Below are positions 35,536 to 42,112 of a DNA stretch of 64,000 nt, piece by piece. Source of the stretch: Mycobacterium simiae (GTDB taxonomy: Bacteria > Actinomycetota > Actinomycetes > Mycobacteriales > Mycobacteriaceae). The translations under genes were made by a program, and so were the position numbers. How positions within the stretch are numbered: position 1 is the stretch's first letter; each line of letters begins with the position of its first letter. The notes under the pieces were generated by a model. It was not told the DNA's origin. It saw only the letters and a list, made by a program, of their open reading frames with translations, and searched no databases. The DNA lies in contig NZ_AP022568.1 of NCBI RefSeq assembly GCF_010727605.1, positions 5,394,001 to 5,458,000 on the forward strand, read 5' to 3'.

Positions 35536-36393
35536 ATGCCGGGCTCCGGAGATACGGCCGTGAAATCGGTCTTCATCACTGGCGCGGGCAGTGGCATGGG
35601 CCGCGAAGGGGTCAGGCTGTTCCACGCCAAGGGCTGGCGGGTCGGTGCCGTGGACCGCGACGCCGACGGGCTCGCCGCGGTGGCCCGAGAACTGGGCGAC
35701 GAGCGGCTGTGGACGCGCCCGGTCGACGTCACGGTCAAAGCGGATCTAGACGGCGCGCTGGCGGACTTCTGCGCCGGCAACCCCGCCGGCGGACTGGACA
35801 TGATGTGGAACAACGCGGGCATAGGCGAGTCCGGCTGGTTCGAGGACGTGCCGTATGAGGCGACGATGCGCGTCGTCGAAGTGAACTACAAAGCTGTGCT
35901 GACCGGCGCCTACGGCGCACTCCCCTACCTCAAGAAGGCGCCCGGCAGCTTGATGTTCACGACGTCGTCGTCGTCGGCCACCTACGGAATGCCGCGCCTG
36001 GCCGTCTATTCGTCGACCAAGCATGCGGTCAAGGGCCTCACCGAGGCGCTCAGCGTGGAATGGCGCCGCCACGGTGTGCGGGTTGCCGACGTTCTTCCGG
36101 GTCTGATCGACACCGCCATCCTCACCACGACGCCGAACCACTCCAACGACGGTGCGGCACCCATGACGCCCGAGGAGCTGCGCGCGACCGCGCCAAAGAA
36201 GGGCATGTTGCGGTTGATGCCCGCACGCAGCGTGGCCGAGACCGCGTGGCAGGCCTACCACCATCCGAACCGGCTGCACTGGTATGTACCAAAGAGCATC
36301 CGCATGATCGACCTGCTCAAGGGTTTGAGTCCGGAGTTCGTCCGCGGCCGCATCGCCACCTCGTTGCCGGTGTTGATCTCGAAGCGTCAGTGA
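35536..36393 (+). CDS. Short-chain dehydrogenase (Rv1882c type)
   Basis: Classical short-chain dehydrogenase/reductase, 285 residues. The cofactor motif is ITGAGSGMGREGVRLF, NNAG appears as MWNNAGIG, and the catalytic Ser-Tyr-Lys are in TSSSSATYG and YSSTKHAVKG. The acidic residue in VGAVDRDADGL favours NAD. The C-terminal part ends YVPKSIRMIDLLKGL, which may sit on the membrane. GGGAGG lies 6 bases before the ATG. The substrate is not known. Confidence 0.88.
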   Translation: MPGSGDTAVKSVFITGAGSGMGREGVRLFHAKGWRVGAVDRDADGLAAVARELGDERLWTRPVDVTVKADLDGALADFCAGNPAGGLDMMWNNAGIGESGWFEDVPYEATMRVVEVNYKAVLTGAYGALPYLKKAPGSLMFTTSSSSATYGMPRLAVYSSTKHAVKGLTEALSVEWRRHGVRVADVLPGLIDTAILTTTPNHSNDGAAPMTPEELRATAPKKGMLRLMPARSVAETAWQAYHHPNRLHWYVPKSIRMIDLLKGLSPEFVRGRIATSLPVLISKRQ

Positions 36394-36403
36394 AGGAGAT
36401 GAA

Positions 36404-36817
36404 GTGCGCCAGTACGCATTGGTCCCGCTCGCGGGTGCCCTGGTCGCCGCCGCGGGGTGCGCAACCCCGCAGCACACCCCGCTGGGTGCCGCACGCTTGA
36501 CGATCAACGGGATCAGCCACGCGGCACGTCCGCCGGCCTGCAGCCAGCTGCAGTCGTATCGGACCATCGACATCGCCGACCGCGACGGCCACGTCGAAGC
36601 CGTGGTCTTGCTCAGCGCTTCGCGGGCCATCCCCCAGTGGGTGAAGATCCGCAACGTCGACGGATTCACCGGCAGCTTTTGGCTGGGTGGCGTGGGCGAC
36701 GCGCACGTCGATGTCAGCAACAATGCCTACACGATCGCTGGCAGCGCCTACGGCATCAACAGCGCCAACCCGAACAAGGTTGTGACGACCGATTTCACGA
36801 TCAACGCTTCATGTTGA
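36404..36817 (+). CDS. lppE: Lipoprotein LppE
   Basis: A 137-residue lipoprotein matching LppE (Rv1881c, about 140). The signal peptide ends in the lipobox VAAAGC, with Cys18 as the lipidated residue. The mature protein has the lipoprotein LpqH/LppE-type beta pattern (LTINGISHAARPPACSQLQS; SNNAYTIAGSAYGI; VTTDFTINASC). Two further cysteines (PPACSQ and NASC) could pair. The GTG start is 10 bases after the SDR stop with an AAGGAGATGAA ribosome site between. Confidence 0.88.
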   Translation: MRQYALVPLAGALVAAAGCATPQHTPLGAARLTINGISHAARPPACSQLQSYRTIDIADRDGHVEAVVLLSASRAIPQWVKIRNVDGFTGSFWLGGVGDAHVDVSNNAYTIAGSAYGINSANPNKVVTTDFTINASC

Positions 36818-36866
36818 GTAGATGTCCGGCCCGCAGTCCGCTGACCGGCCCAGGCACGGAGGCGCT

Positions 36867-38189
36867 ATGAAGCAACGATTGCACTGGCTCGCGCTGCACG
36901 GCTTCGTTCGCGGTGCGGCGGCGATCGGCCGGCGGCGGGGTGACATGCAGGCCCGGCTTATTGCCGATCCGGCGGTGGCGGCCGACCCGGTGCCGTTCTG
37001 CGACGCGCTGCACGCGCGGGGGCCCTTGGTGAAGAGCCGGGTGGGCTATCTGGCGGTCGACCACGGAGTCAGTCACAGTGTGCTGCGTTCCGACGACTTC
37101 CGGGTGCTGATGCTGGGATCCAACCTGCCCGCACCGGTGCGGTGGCTGGAGCGCCACACCCGCGACGATCTGCTGCACCCGCTGCGCGAACCGTCGCTGC
37201 TGGCCACCGAGCCGCCGGATCACACGCGCTACCGCAAGACGGTGTCGGGGGTGTTCACCTCGCGGGCGGTCGCCGCGTTGCGCGACCGGGTCGAGCACAC
37301 CGCGGCCGCGCTGCTGGACGAGCTGGCCACCGAGTCGGGCGTGGTGAACATCGTCGGACGGTACTGCTCACAACTTCCGGTCGCGATCATCAGCGACATC
37401 TTGGGTGTGCCCGAACGGGACCGATCGCGCATCCTGCAGTTCGGCGAGCTGGCGGCCCCGAGCTTGGACATCGGATTGCGGTGGGACCAATTCCGCAGCG
37501 TGCAGCGCGGGATCGCGGGTTTCAATTCCTGGCTGGTCGATCACCTGCAGCAGTTGCGCCGCCACCCCGGCGACGACCTGATGAGTCAGCTGATTCTGGC
37601 AGCCGAAAGTGGTTCGGATGAAACATATCTCAGTGAAGCGGAACTGACCGCGATCGCGGGGCTGGTGTTGGCCGCCGGATTCGAGACCACAGTGAACCTG
37701 TTGGGTAACGGCATCCGCATGCTGCTCGACGCACCCGAGCATCTCGACACGTTGCGCGAGCGTCCCGAGGTGTGGCCCAACGCCGTCGAAGAGGTCCTGC
37801 GGTTGGACTCCCCGGTGCAGTTGACCGCGCGCAAGGCGATCAATGACGTCGAGCTGGCCGGCCGCCGGATCGCCAGCGGGGACATGGTGTTGCTCTATCT
37901 GGCTGCCGCCAACCGCGACCCGTCGGTGTTCCCCGATCCGCATCGCTTCGACATCGAACGCCCCAATGCCGGACGGCATCTCGCGTTTTCCGGGGGTCGG
38001 CACTTCTGCCTGGGCGCTGCCCTGGCGCGCGCAGAGGGCGAAGTCGGGTTGCGGGCCTTCTTCGATCGTTTCCCCGAGGTGCGCCCGGCCGGTTTCGGGA
38101 CCAGGCGGGACACCCGGGTGCTCCGGGGATGGTCGAGCCTGCCGGTAGCGCTGGGGCGTGCGCGCTCGATGGCCCCGGTGGACGTCTAG
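36867..38189 (+). CDS. cyp140: Cytochrome P450 CYP140
   Basis: A 440-residue P450, close to the 438 of CYP140 (Rv1880c) and at the same place. The I-helix has LVLAAGFETTVNLLG (acid-alcohol pair as ETT), ExxR as EEVLR, and the heme loop LAFSGGRHFCLG with Cys381 as iron ligand. The ATG before KQRLHWLALHG has GGAGG 5 bases upstream; a longer in-frame version begins right after lppE. The substrate of CYP140 is unknown. It converges with the dienelactone hydrolase gene, 12 bases away. Confidence 0.9.
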   Translation: MKQRLHWLALHGFVRGAAAIGRRRGDMQARLIADPAVAADPVPFCDALHARGPLVKSRVGYLAVDHGVSHSVLRSDDFRVLMLGSNLPAPVRWLERHTRDDLLHPLREPSLLATEPPDHTRYRKTVSGVFTSRAVAALRDRVEHTAAALLDELATESGVVNIVGRYCSQLPVAIISDILGVPERDRSRILQFGELAAPSLDIGLRWDQFRSVQRGIAGFNSWLVDHLQQLRRHPGDDLMSQLILAAESGSDETYLSEAELTAIAGLVLAAGFETTVNLLGNGIRMLLDAPEHLDTLRERPEVWPNAVEEVLRLDSPVQLTARKAINDVELAGRRIASGDMVLLYLAAANRDPSVFPDPHRFDIERPNAGRHLAFSGGRHFCLGAALARAEGEVGLRAFFDRFPEVRPAGFGTRRDTRVLRGWSSLPVALGRARSMAPVDV

Positions 38190-38201
38190 CCAGTCTCGAG
38201 C

Positions 38202-39119
38202 TCAGCGCCGGGCCAGGTATCGGTCGAGCCAGTCCAGCAGCCGCTGCCAGGCGTCCGCGGCGGCAACGGCGTTGTAGCGGGGGCCGGTCTCGTTGAAGAA
38301 GGCATGGTCGGCATTCGGTTCCACCACCAGCTCGTTGATCAGCCCAGCCCGGTCCAACGCTGCCTTGGCGGCCGATTGCGAGCCGGTCACCCTCGCGTCG
38401 AGGGCGCCGTAGATGCCCAGCACCGCGGCCTTGGACGCGGCGAAGTCCGGGTTCGGCGGCAACGGCCCATAAAACGGGACCGCTGCCGACACGCCGAGCG
38501 CGCCGGCGGCCAGCAGTTGCCACACCAGTCCGCCGCCAAAGCAGAACCCGACCACGGCCACCTGCTGTCCCGGTGCACGCAGTCGAAGCTCGGCGACGCC
38601 GGAATTCATATCGTGGGTGAATTGCCCGGGCGCGATGGCGGCGAGTGCCGCGGTGGCCTGCGCAGGATCCGTGAACGCCGCGGTCCCACCCTGTTCCGAC
38701 AACAGGTCGATGGCCAGCGCCGAGTATCCGGCGCCCGCCAGACGTCCCGCGACCGAGCGCACCCAGTCGTTCAGCCCGCGGTTTTCGTGGATAACTAAGA
38801 CCGCGCCCTTGGGGTTGGCTGCCTGCGCCCAGGCCCCCCGCAACTGACCCCCCGAGCTGGTCCACGAAATCGGCGCCGTCGGTAACGCGTTCGCCATTCC
38901 GGGCGGTGGCGTGGGGGCAACTGAGGTTTCGGGATGCACCGACGATTTGGCGGTTGGGGGCTGTCCTTGGTCCTTGGCGCAGGCGGCGAGGAGCGCAACT
39001 GCTGCGGTGCTGCCCAGACCGAGCAGCGACAGTCGCCGCAAGGCTTCTCGTCGCGTCATCAGGCCGTCGACGTGGTCAGTGGCGATCTCGTGGGCGAGGT
39101 AGCGCTGAAGCGGGTTCAC
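38202..39119 (-). CDS. Tat-exported lipoprotein of the dienelactone hydrolase family
   Basis: A 305-residue alpha/beta hydrolase. The N-terminus carries a twin-arginine signal (LMTRREALRRLSLLGLG) and a lipobox (LLAAC), so the folded enzyme is exported and anchored. The dienelactone hydrolase triad is present: Cys in GFCFGGG, Asp in YGALDARVTG and His in NADHAFFNE. The GTG before NPLQRYL is chosen because the Tat region then starts about 20 residues in; longer frames read through the divergent promoter. It would hydrolyse lactones or esters in the envelope. Confidence 0.82.
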   Translation of the reverse strand: MNPLQRYLAHEIATDHVDGLMTRREALRRLSLLGLGSTAAVALLAACAKDQGQPPTAKSSVHPETSVAPTPPPGMANALPTAPISWTSSGGQLRGAWAQAANPKGAVLVIHENRGLNDWVRSVAGRLAGAGYSALAIDLLSEQGGTAAFTDPAQATAALAAIAPGQFTHDMNSGVAELRLRAPGQQVAVVGFCFGGGLVWQLLAAGALGVSAAVPFYGPLPPNPDFAASKAAVLGIYGALDARVTGSQSAAKAALDRAGLINELVVEPNADHAFFNETGPRYNAVAAADAWQRLLDWLDRYLARR

Positions 39120-39183
39120 CCTGTGAGTATCCGTGCGCAAGCCGTGGTTGACACCCGCCCGGTGAGCGAGTTTATTTGCCGCT

Positions 39184-39642
39184 ATGACAGACGTTTCTAT
39201 GATTAGAGTCGACGACGTGGTTCTCGGTATGTGGCAGGCGCTTTCGCGGCGAGACTGGGATGCGGTCAAGACGTTTCTGGCCGACGACTGCCTCTACGTC
39301 GACATGCCCGTCCCGGCAGTGTCGGCCCGGGGACCCGAGAACATCGTGACGCGACTCAAGATTGGGCTCGAGCCGTTGGCCGGCTACCAGAACCATGACG
39401 GCGTGCTGGTGTCCAACGGCACCGACGTGATGTACGAGCATTCCGAAACGTGGACGTTTGCCTCGGGTGAGCAAGGCGTGCTCCGATTCGTCACAGTACA
39501 TAAAGTGGTCGACGCCAAGATCACGGTGTGGAAAGACTATTGGGACATGAACAGCCTGATTAGTTTCGCGCCGCCGAATCACTTCGAGAACCTGGCGGCA
39601 GCAGATACGTCCTGGGTTTTCGATGCTTCAGGTCTGATCTGA
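39184..39642 (+). CDS. Limonene-1,2-epoxide hydrolase-like (SnoaL fold) protein
   Basis: A 152-residue NTF2-like protein similar to limonene epoxide hydrolases such as mycobacterial EphG. The N-terminal helix region VVLGMWQALSRRDWDAVKTFL, LADDCLYVDMP, the middle MYEHSETWTF and the later ITVWKDYWDMN (with W and D of the active-site set) support this. Opening of a hydrophobic epoxide is the likely reaction. The start is 64 bases from the divergent dienelactone hydrolase start, so both promoters lie in that gap. Confidence 0.72.
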   Translation: MTDVSMIRVDDVVLGMWQALSRRDWDAVKTFLADDCLYVDMPVPAVSARGPENIVTRLKIGLEPLAGYQNHDGVLVSNGTDVMYEHSETWTFASGEQGVLRFVTVHKVVDAKITVWKDYWDMNSLISFAPPNHFENLAAADTSWVFDASGLI

Positions 39643-39725
39643 AGCATCTTTCAGATTCCTGTGTATGTGAACTGCGGTGATAGTTACCCGTCGGTATCAT
39701 CTGGCGCGTTCCAGCACATGTCGGT

Positions 39726-39731
39726 TATGAT
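39726..39731 (+). promoter_or_regulatory. -10 element of micro-lipoprotein 1
   Basis: TATGAT sits at the left boundary of a leader that is conserved in copy 2, where TAGTAT stands at the matching place. A start just after it would give a 5' leader of about 145 nt. The leader (to 39880) ends with a hairpin CACCCGGC/GTCGGGTG (39833-39857) 23 bases before the ATG. No clear -35 is seen. Confidence 0.5.
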
Positions 39732-39880
39732 CTGCAGCGGCCGAATCGGGTCTGAATGCGGTGGTGGGCGCCTTCATGCCAGCTATGTGTTGTTCGGAGT
39801 CGGGAGCGGCCATTCTTATTCTCCTGACGCCGCACCCGGCCTGGCTTGAGTCGGGTGATACCTCGACGAACGGAGTGCCT

Positions 39881-39982
39881 ATGTCACGCCTAACTAGCAA
39901 AGTCACTATTGCCATGATCCTAGGTTTCACCGCCATAACGGCATCGGGTTGCTCACCGGTATTTTCGCTTTTGTCGTTTTAG
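39881..39982 (+). CDS. Micro-lipoprotein 1 (33 residues)
   Basis: First of four paralogous tiny lipoproteins. It reads MSRLTSKVTIAMILGFTAIT, then ASGC and only nine further residues (SPVFSLLSF). The design is a positively charged start (SR..SK), a hydrophobic core and a lipobox ASGC, so signal peptidase II would release a 10-residue lipopeptide starting at Cys24. GGAG stands 6 bases before the ATG. The match to the other copies over the whole signal segment, with different third-codon bases, shows that the frame is under selection. Role unknown; entericidin-like or signal lipopeptides are possibilities. Confidence 0.75.
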   Translation: MSRLTSKVTIAMILGFTAITASGCSPVFSLLSF

Positions 39983-40411
39983 GGCGTTGGCGTGGGAAGG
40001 CATTCGACGGTTCAGCAAAGAACTGAAACCCTCGATTCTTCGCGCTCGCATGAGTACCCGTAGTATGCACAAACAGTAATTCAGTGTCGGCGAATATGGC
40101 CGGTATTCGTGTGCTGGATGCTTGGCATGTACCGGGTACTGGGATTGCAATCCAGCAAAGTGATTGTCATCTACTGATCGACGGTTCTAGTACCAGGGCC
40201 GCCCGATTAGTGGCGGTCCCCTGCGGCCTGTGTGTTGCTGTGCGCGCTAAATAGCGTGTGCGCGTATGTATTTCACCAGGCGGCAGGCATGTGGCTGGCT
40301 CCGGACGGTTGCGGATGGCTGGGCAATCCAGCATGTCCGCGTCCGCTCTAGCAAATCAAACACATAGAAATTACCGGCGAGTAGTCGTGGAAGGTATGTA
40401 AGAGTTCGGGT
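39983..40411. other. Spacer between micro-lipoproteins 1 and 2
   Basis: No gene is supported. The palindrome GGATTGCAATCC (40142-40153) and a hairpin with arms CAGGGCCGCC and GGCGGTCCCCTG (40194-40223, one bulge) are the only structures. The hairpin could end transcription of copy 1, though it lies 210 bases beyond its stop. Confidence 0.5.
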
Positions 40412-40417
40412 TAGTAT
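40412..40417 (+). promoter_or_regulatory. -10 element of micro-lipoprotein 2
   Basis: TAGTAT occupies the place of TATGAT in copy 1. The leader that follows (40418-40571) is homologous to the copy 1 leader, including the block GGTGGGCGCCTTCA and CTCCTGACGCC. It also ends in a hairpin, CCCGGCTC/GAGCCGGG (40523-40544), 27 bases before the ATG. Confidence 0.5.
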
Positions 40418-40571
40418 CTGCACCGGCCGAATCTGGTTTGAATGCGATGGTGGGCGCCTTCAATCCGGCTATTAGTTGTTGGAGTCAGGACCGGCTATTT
40501 TGGTGCCTCCTGACGCCATGGACCCGGCTCCACACTGAGCCGGGCGCAATCGGGATGAAATGGAGTGTGTA

Positions 40572-40679
40572 ATGTCGCGTATCACCAGCAAAATCACTGT
40601 CGCCATAATCCTCGGGTTCACGGCCGTGGTGGCGACGGGGTGTACACCCGTTCTCTCGCTCATCACCGTCACTATGTAG
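40572..40679 (+). CDS. Micro-lipoprotein 2 (35 residues)
   Basis: Second copy of the family: MSRITSKITVAIILGFTAVV, then ATGC and eleven residues (TPVLSLITVTM). The lipidated Cys is residue 24, as in copy 1, so the mature lipopeptide has 12 residues. GGAG lies about 7 bases before the ATG. The conserved frame, aligned lipobox and duplicated leader make a chance frame unlikely. A 12-bp perfect GC hairpin follows 31 bases after the stop. Confidence 0.77.
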   Translation: MSRITSKITVAIILGFTAVVATGCTPVLSLITVTM

Positions 40680-40710
40680 GCAGCTGCTGAGCCTCGTAGC
40701 AAGAATGTGC

Positions 40711-40751
40711 CGGGCGCCCCGGGCAATCCCGATACCGGGCCGGGGCGCCCG
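40711..40751 (+). terminator. GC-rich hairpin after micro-lipoprotein 2
   Basis: CGGGCGCCCCGG and CCGGGGCGCCCG pair perfectly over 12 bp around a 17-base loop. There is no T run. Its place directly after the tiny gene suggests a terminator or 3'-end stabiliser. Confidence 0.55.
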
Positions 40752-40888
40752 CCAACACATGGCGCCTTGAAAGGTGTCACGTTTGCTCGGTGGCGCTGTG
40801 CCCGTTCAGCCCAACTCTGCGAAAGCCGGCCGATCACTGCCGCGTCCCCCCGATCGCTATGATCGCAGCGCGACGGGAGGGCGTTCGC

Positions 40889-41062
40889 ATGCCGCGGTTC
40901 GAGACCGAAATGGAAGTCTGCCCACACTGCCGACGGGCGGCGGAGGCGACCGTCGAATATGTGCGCGACGACGCCGGCAAGGTCCTGCGTAGGATCGTGC
41001 GGGACGTCCAGTGCCGACACACGGATTGCCCGGGCAGCGAAGTTCCGCCGCACTGGGGCTAG
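40889..41062 (+). CDS. Small zinc-ribbon protein
   Basis: A 57-residue protein with one four-cysteine metal site: CPHC near residue 11, and a second group C-x5-C (CRHTDC) about 30 residues later. Between them is a charged helix or strand (YVRDDAGKVLRRIVRDVQ). GGGAGG stands 8 bases before the ATG. A longer version from an upstream ATG is possible but adds an unrelated leader. Small ribbons of this sort often bind RNA, DNA or a partner protein. It lies alone between micro-lipoproteins 2 and 3. I do not recognise its family. Confidence 0.6.
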   Translation: MPRFETEMEVCPHCRRAAEATVEYVRDDAGKVLRRIVRDVQCRHTDCPGSEVPPHWG

Positions 41063-41379
41063 TCGCTAGTACTCCGTCAGGAGCGATCAAAGACTGCCAG
41101 CCGCCGCATCCCGCTGTGCGCCGACTAATCTCCCGGAACACGGTCTGGAAAACGGTATTGAGATCGGTTGATTATCAACAACATTCGTTTTCTCCATACC
41201 GTTAACTTGCGTGCAGCGGTAGAACCGTACCGGCAGAATGAATTTGGCAAAATATCTTGCGGCGATTTTCTCGAAAATGCTCGTGATCTTGGTCTTTCGC
41301 ATCGTATTGTACGTGTGTCTCGGGCAACACGATCGGCTCTCTGGTAACAGAAAAGCCTTGGACGAATGGGGGCAACACC
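41063..41379. other. Promoter and leader region of micro-lipoprotein 3
   Basis: No gene is supported. TAACTT (41203-41208) is a possible -10 followed by TGCAGCGG, which also occurs just after the -10 of copy 1 (copy 2 has TGCACCGG). That gives a leader of about 170 nt. Nearer the gene is TGTCTCGGGCAA (41316-41327), found again in the leader of copy 4, and a small hairpin GGCTCTCTG...CAGAAAAGCC. Confidence 0.45.
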
Positions 41380-41505
41380 GTGGCACGTCTCAGCAGTAAA
41401 ATCGTCGTCGCCTTTATGCTGGGCTTCACTGCCCTTTCGGCATCAGGGTGCACGATTCCTTTGACGATTGATCCGGGCGGTTCAGGTCTTACCTTCATCC
41501 CGTAA
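41380..41505 (+). CDS. Micro-lipoprotein 3 (41 residues)
   Basis: Third copy, GTG start: MARLSSKIVVAFMLGFTALS, then ASGC and 17 residues (TIPLTIDPGGSGLTFIP). Cys24 is again the lipobox cysteine, giving an 18-residue mature lipopeptide. GGGGG stands 8 bases before the GTG. Its mature part shares the pattern T-x-P-L-T-I-D with copy 4 on the opposite strand. A strong stem-loop follows 13 bases after the stop. Confidence 0.77.
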   Translation: MARLSSKIVVAFMLGFTALSASGCTIPLTIDPGGSGLTFIP

Positions 41506-41518
41506 TCGTCGTTAGCCA

Positions 41519-41560
41519 GGTCCGCGATAATCCCTGGGCGAGCAGGGACTATCGCGGACC
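41519..41560 (+). terminator. 18-bp stem-loop after micro-lipoprotein 3
   Basis: GGTCCGCGATAATCCCTG, loop GGCGAG, then CAGGGACTATCGCGGACC. Seventeen of eighteen positions pair (one A-C mismatch). No T run follows directly, but the sequence GGCTCTTC comes next. A terminator for copy 3 is the simplest reading. Confidence 0.65.
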
Positions 41561-41724
41561 GGCTCTTCTAGCAGCAGATCGGCATGCGAGGGGTATGCCG
41601 GCGTTGGCTAACCAGGTGACCGGGCCGGTCAGCGGCGGGAAACGTGGCCGCGCAATGCCATTTGTGGCCATTTAAGGCCCTTCGTGGCAATTCGTGGCCA
41701 TTCGTGCGCAACCGGCTATCCGCA

Positions 41725-41750
41725 GCCCGCCGAAGGCGGGCGCTCTTTTT
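41725..41750 (+). terminator. Intrinsic terminator with T run
   Basis: GCCCGCC, loop GAA, GGCGGGC, then GCTCTTTTT. In plus-strand sense this is a textbook intrinsic terminator. The T run overlaps the stop codon of the minus-strand micro-lipoprotein 4, so it protects that gene from plus-strand read-through and its stem can also end the minus-strand transcript. Confidence 0.75.
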
Positions 41751-41868
41751 ACGGAGTGCAGGTAAACGGGCTGCAATCGATGGTGAGCGGAACCGTGCAC
41801 CCCGACGTCGCGCTGGCGGTAAACGCAAGGATCAAAGCGACGATGAATTTACTGGTGTGGCGTGACAT
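41749..41868 (-). CDS. Micro-lipoprotein 4 (39 residues, opposite strand)
   Basis: Fourth copy, read on the minus strand: MSRHTSKFIVALILAFTASA, then TSGC and 15 residues (TVPLTIDCSPFTCTP). Cys24 is again the lipobox cysteine; the 16-residue mature part has two more cysteines that could form a disulfide. GGGGGAA lies about 5 bases before the ATG. The leader has TGTCTCGGGCAA (plus coordinates 41929-41940), shared with copy 3. Converging copies 3 and 4 are separated by two hairpins. Confidence 0.77.
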   Translation of the reverse strand: MSRHTSKFIVALILAFTASATSGCTVPLTIDCSPFTCTP

Positions 41869-42112
41869 GTCATTTCCCCCGTTCGGTTCAGACTGCTCCG
41901 TTGCCCGATATGGACTTCTATCGTCGACTTGCCCGAGACAACCAGTCTAAGTCGTCAAAGCTTAGTAGCCAACAGTTTTCGTTGCGTGGATCACCGGGCG
42001 CCAGTCCCGTCATCGCCGACAATTGCGCAATGCCCAGTGCTAAGAAGTTTGGTGGTCTGCCTGGATCTGCCCGTAACACGAAGCGCACCGTGCACACGGG
42101 AAAAGCAATTTG
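41869..42112. other. Leader of micro-lipoprotein 4 and cyclase 3' flank
   Basis: No gene is supported. The minus-strand promoter and leader of copy 4 must lie here; only the motif shared with copy 3 is identified. The right end is the 3' flank of the cyclase gene. Confidence 0.45.

Noticed and set aside
40142..40153. Palindrome GGATTGCAATCC as an operator
   Set aside because: It stands alone about 160 bases beyond the nearest gene end with no promoter near it, so it may be chance.
41660..41712. Repeated TTCGTGGCAATT/TTCGTGGCCATT words as a direct-repeat array
   Set aside because: Unit length and spacing are irregular and the words are short; low complexity is a simpler reading.
39697..41950. 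Similar-looking proteins on the strand opposite each micro-lipoprotein (segments such as AVNPRIMATVILLV and AVNARIKATMNLLV)
   Set aside because: They resemble each other only because they are antisense readings of four paralogous genes. The sense frames have signal peptide, lipobox and ribosome sites; the antisense ones do not.
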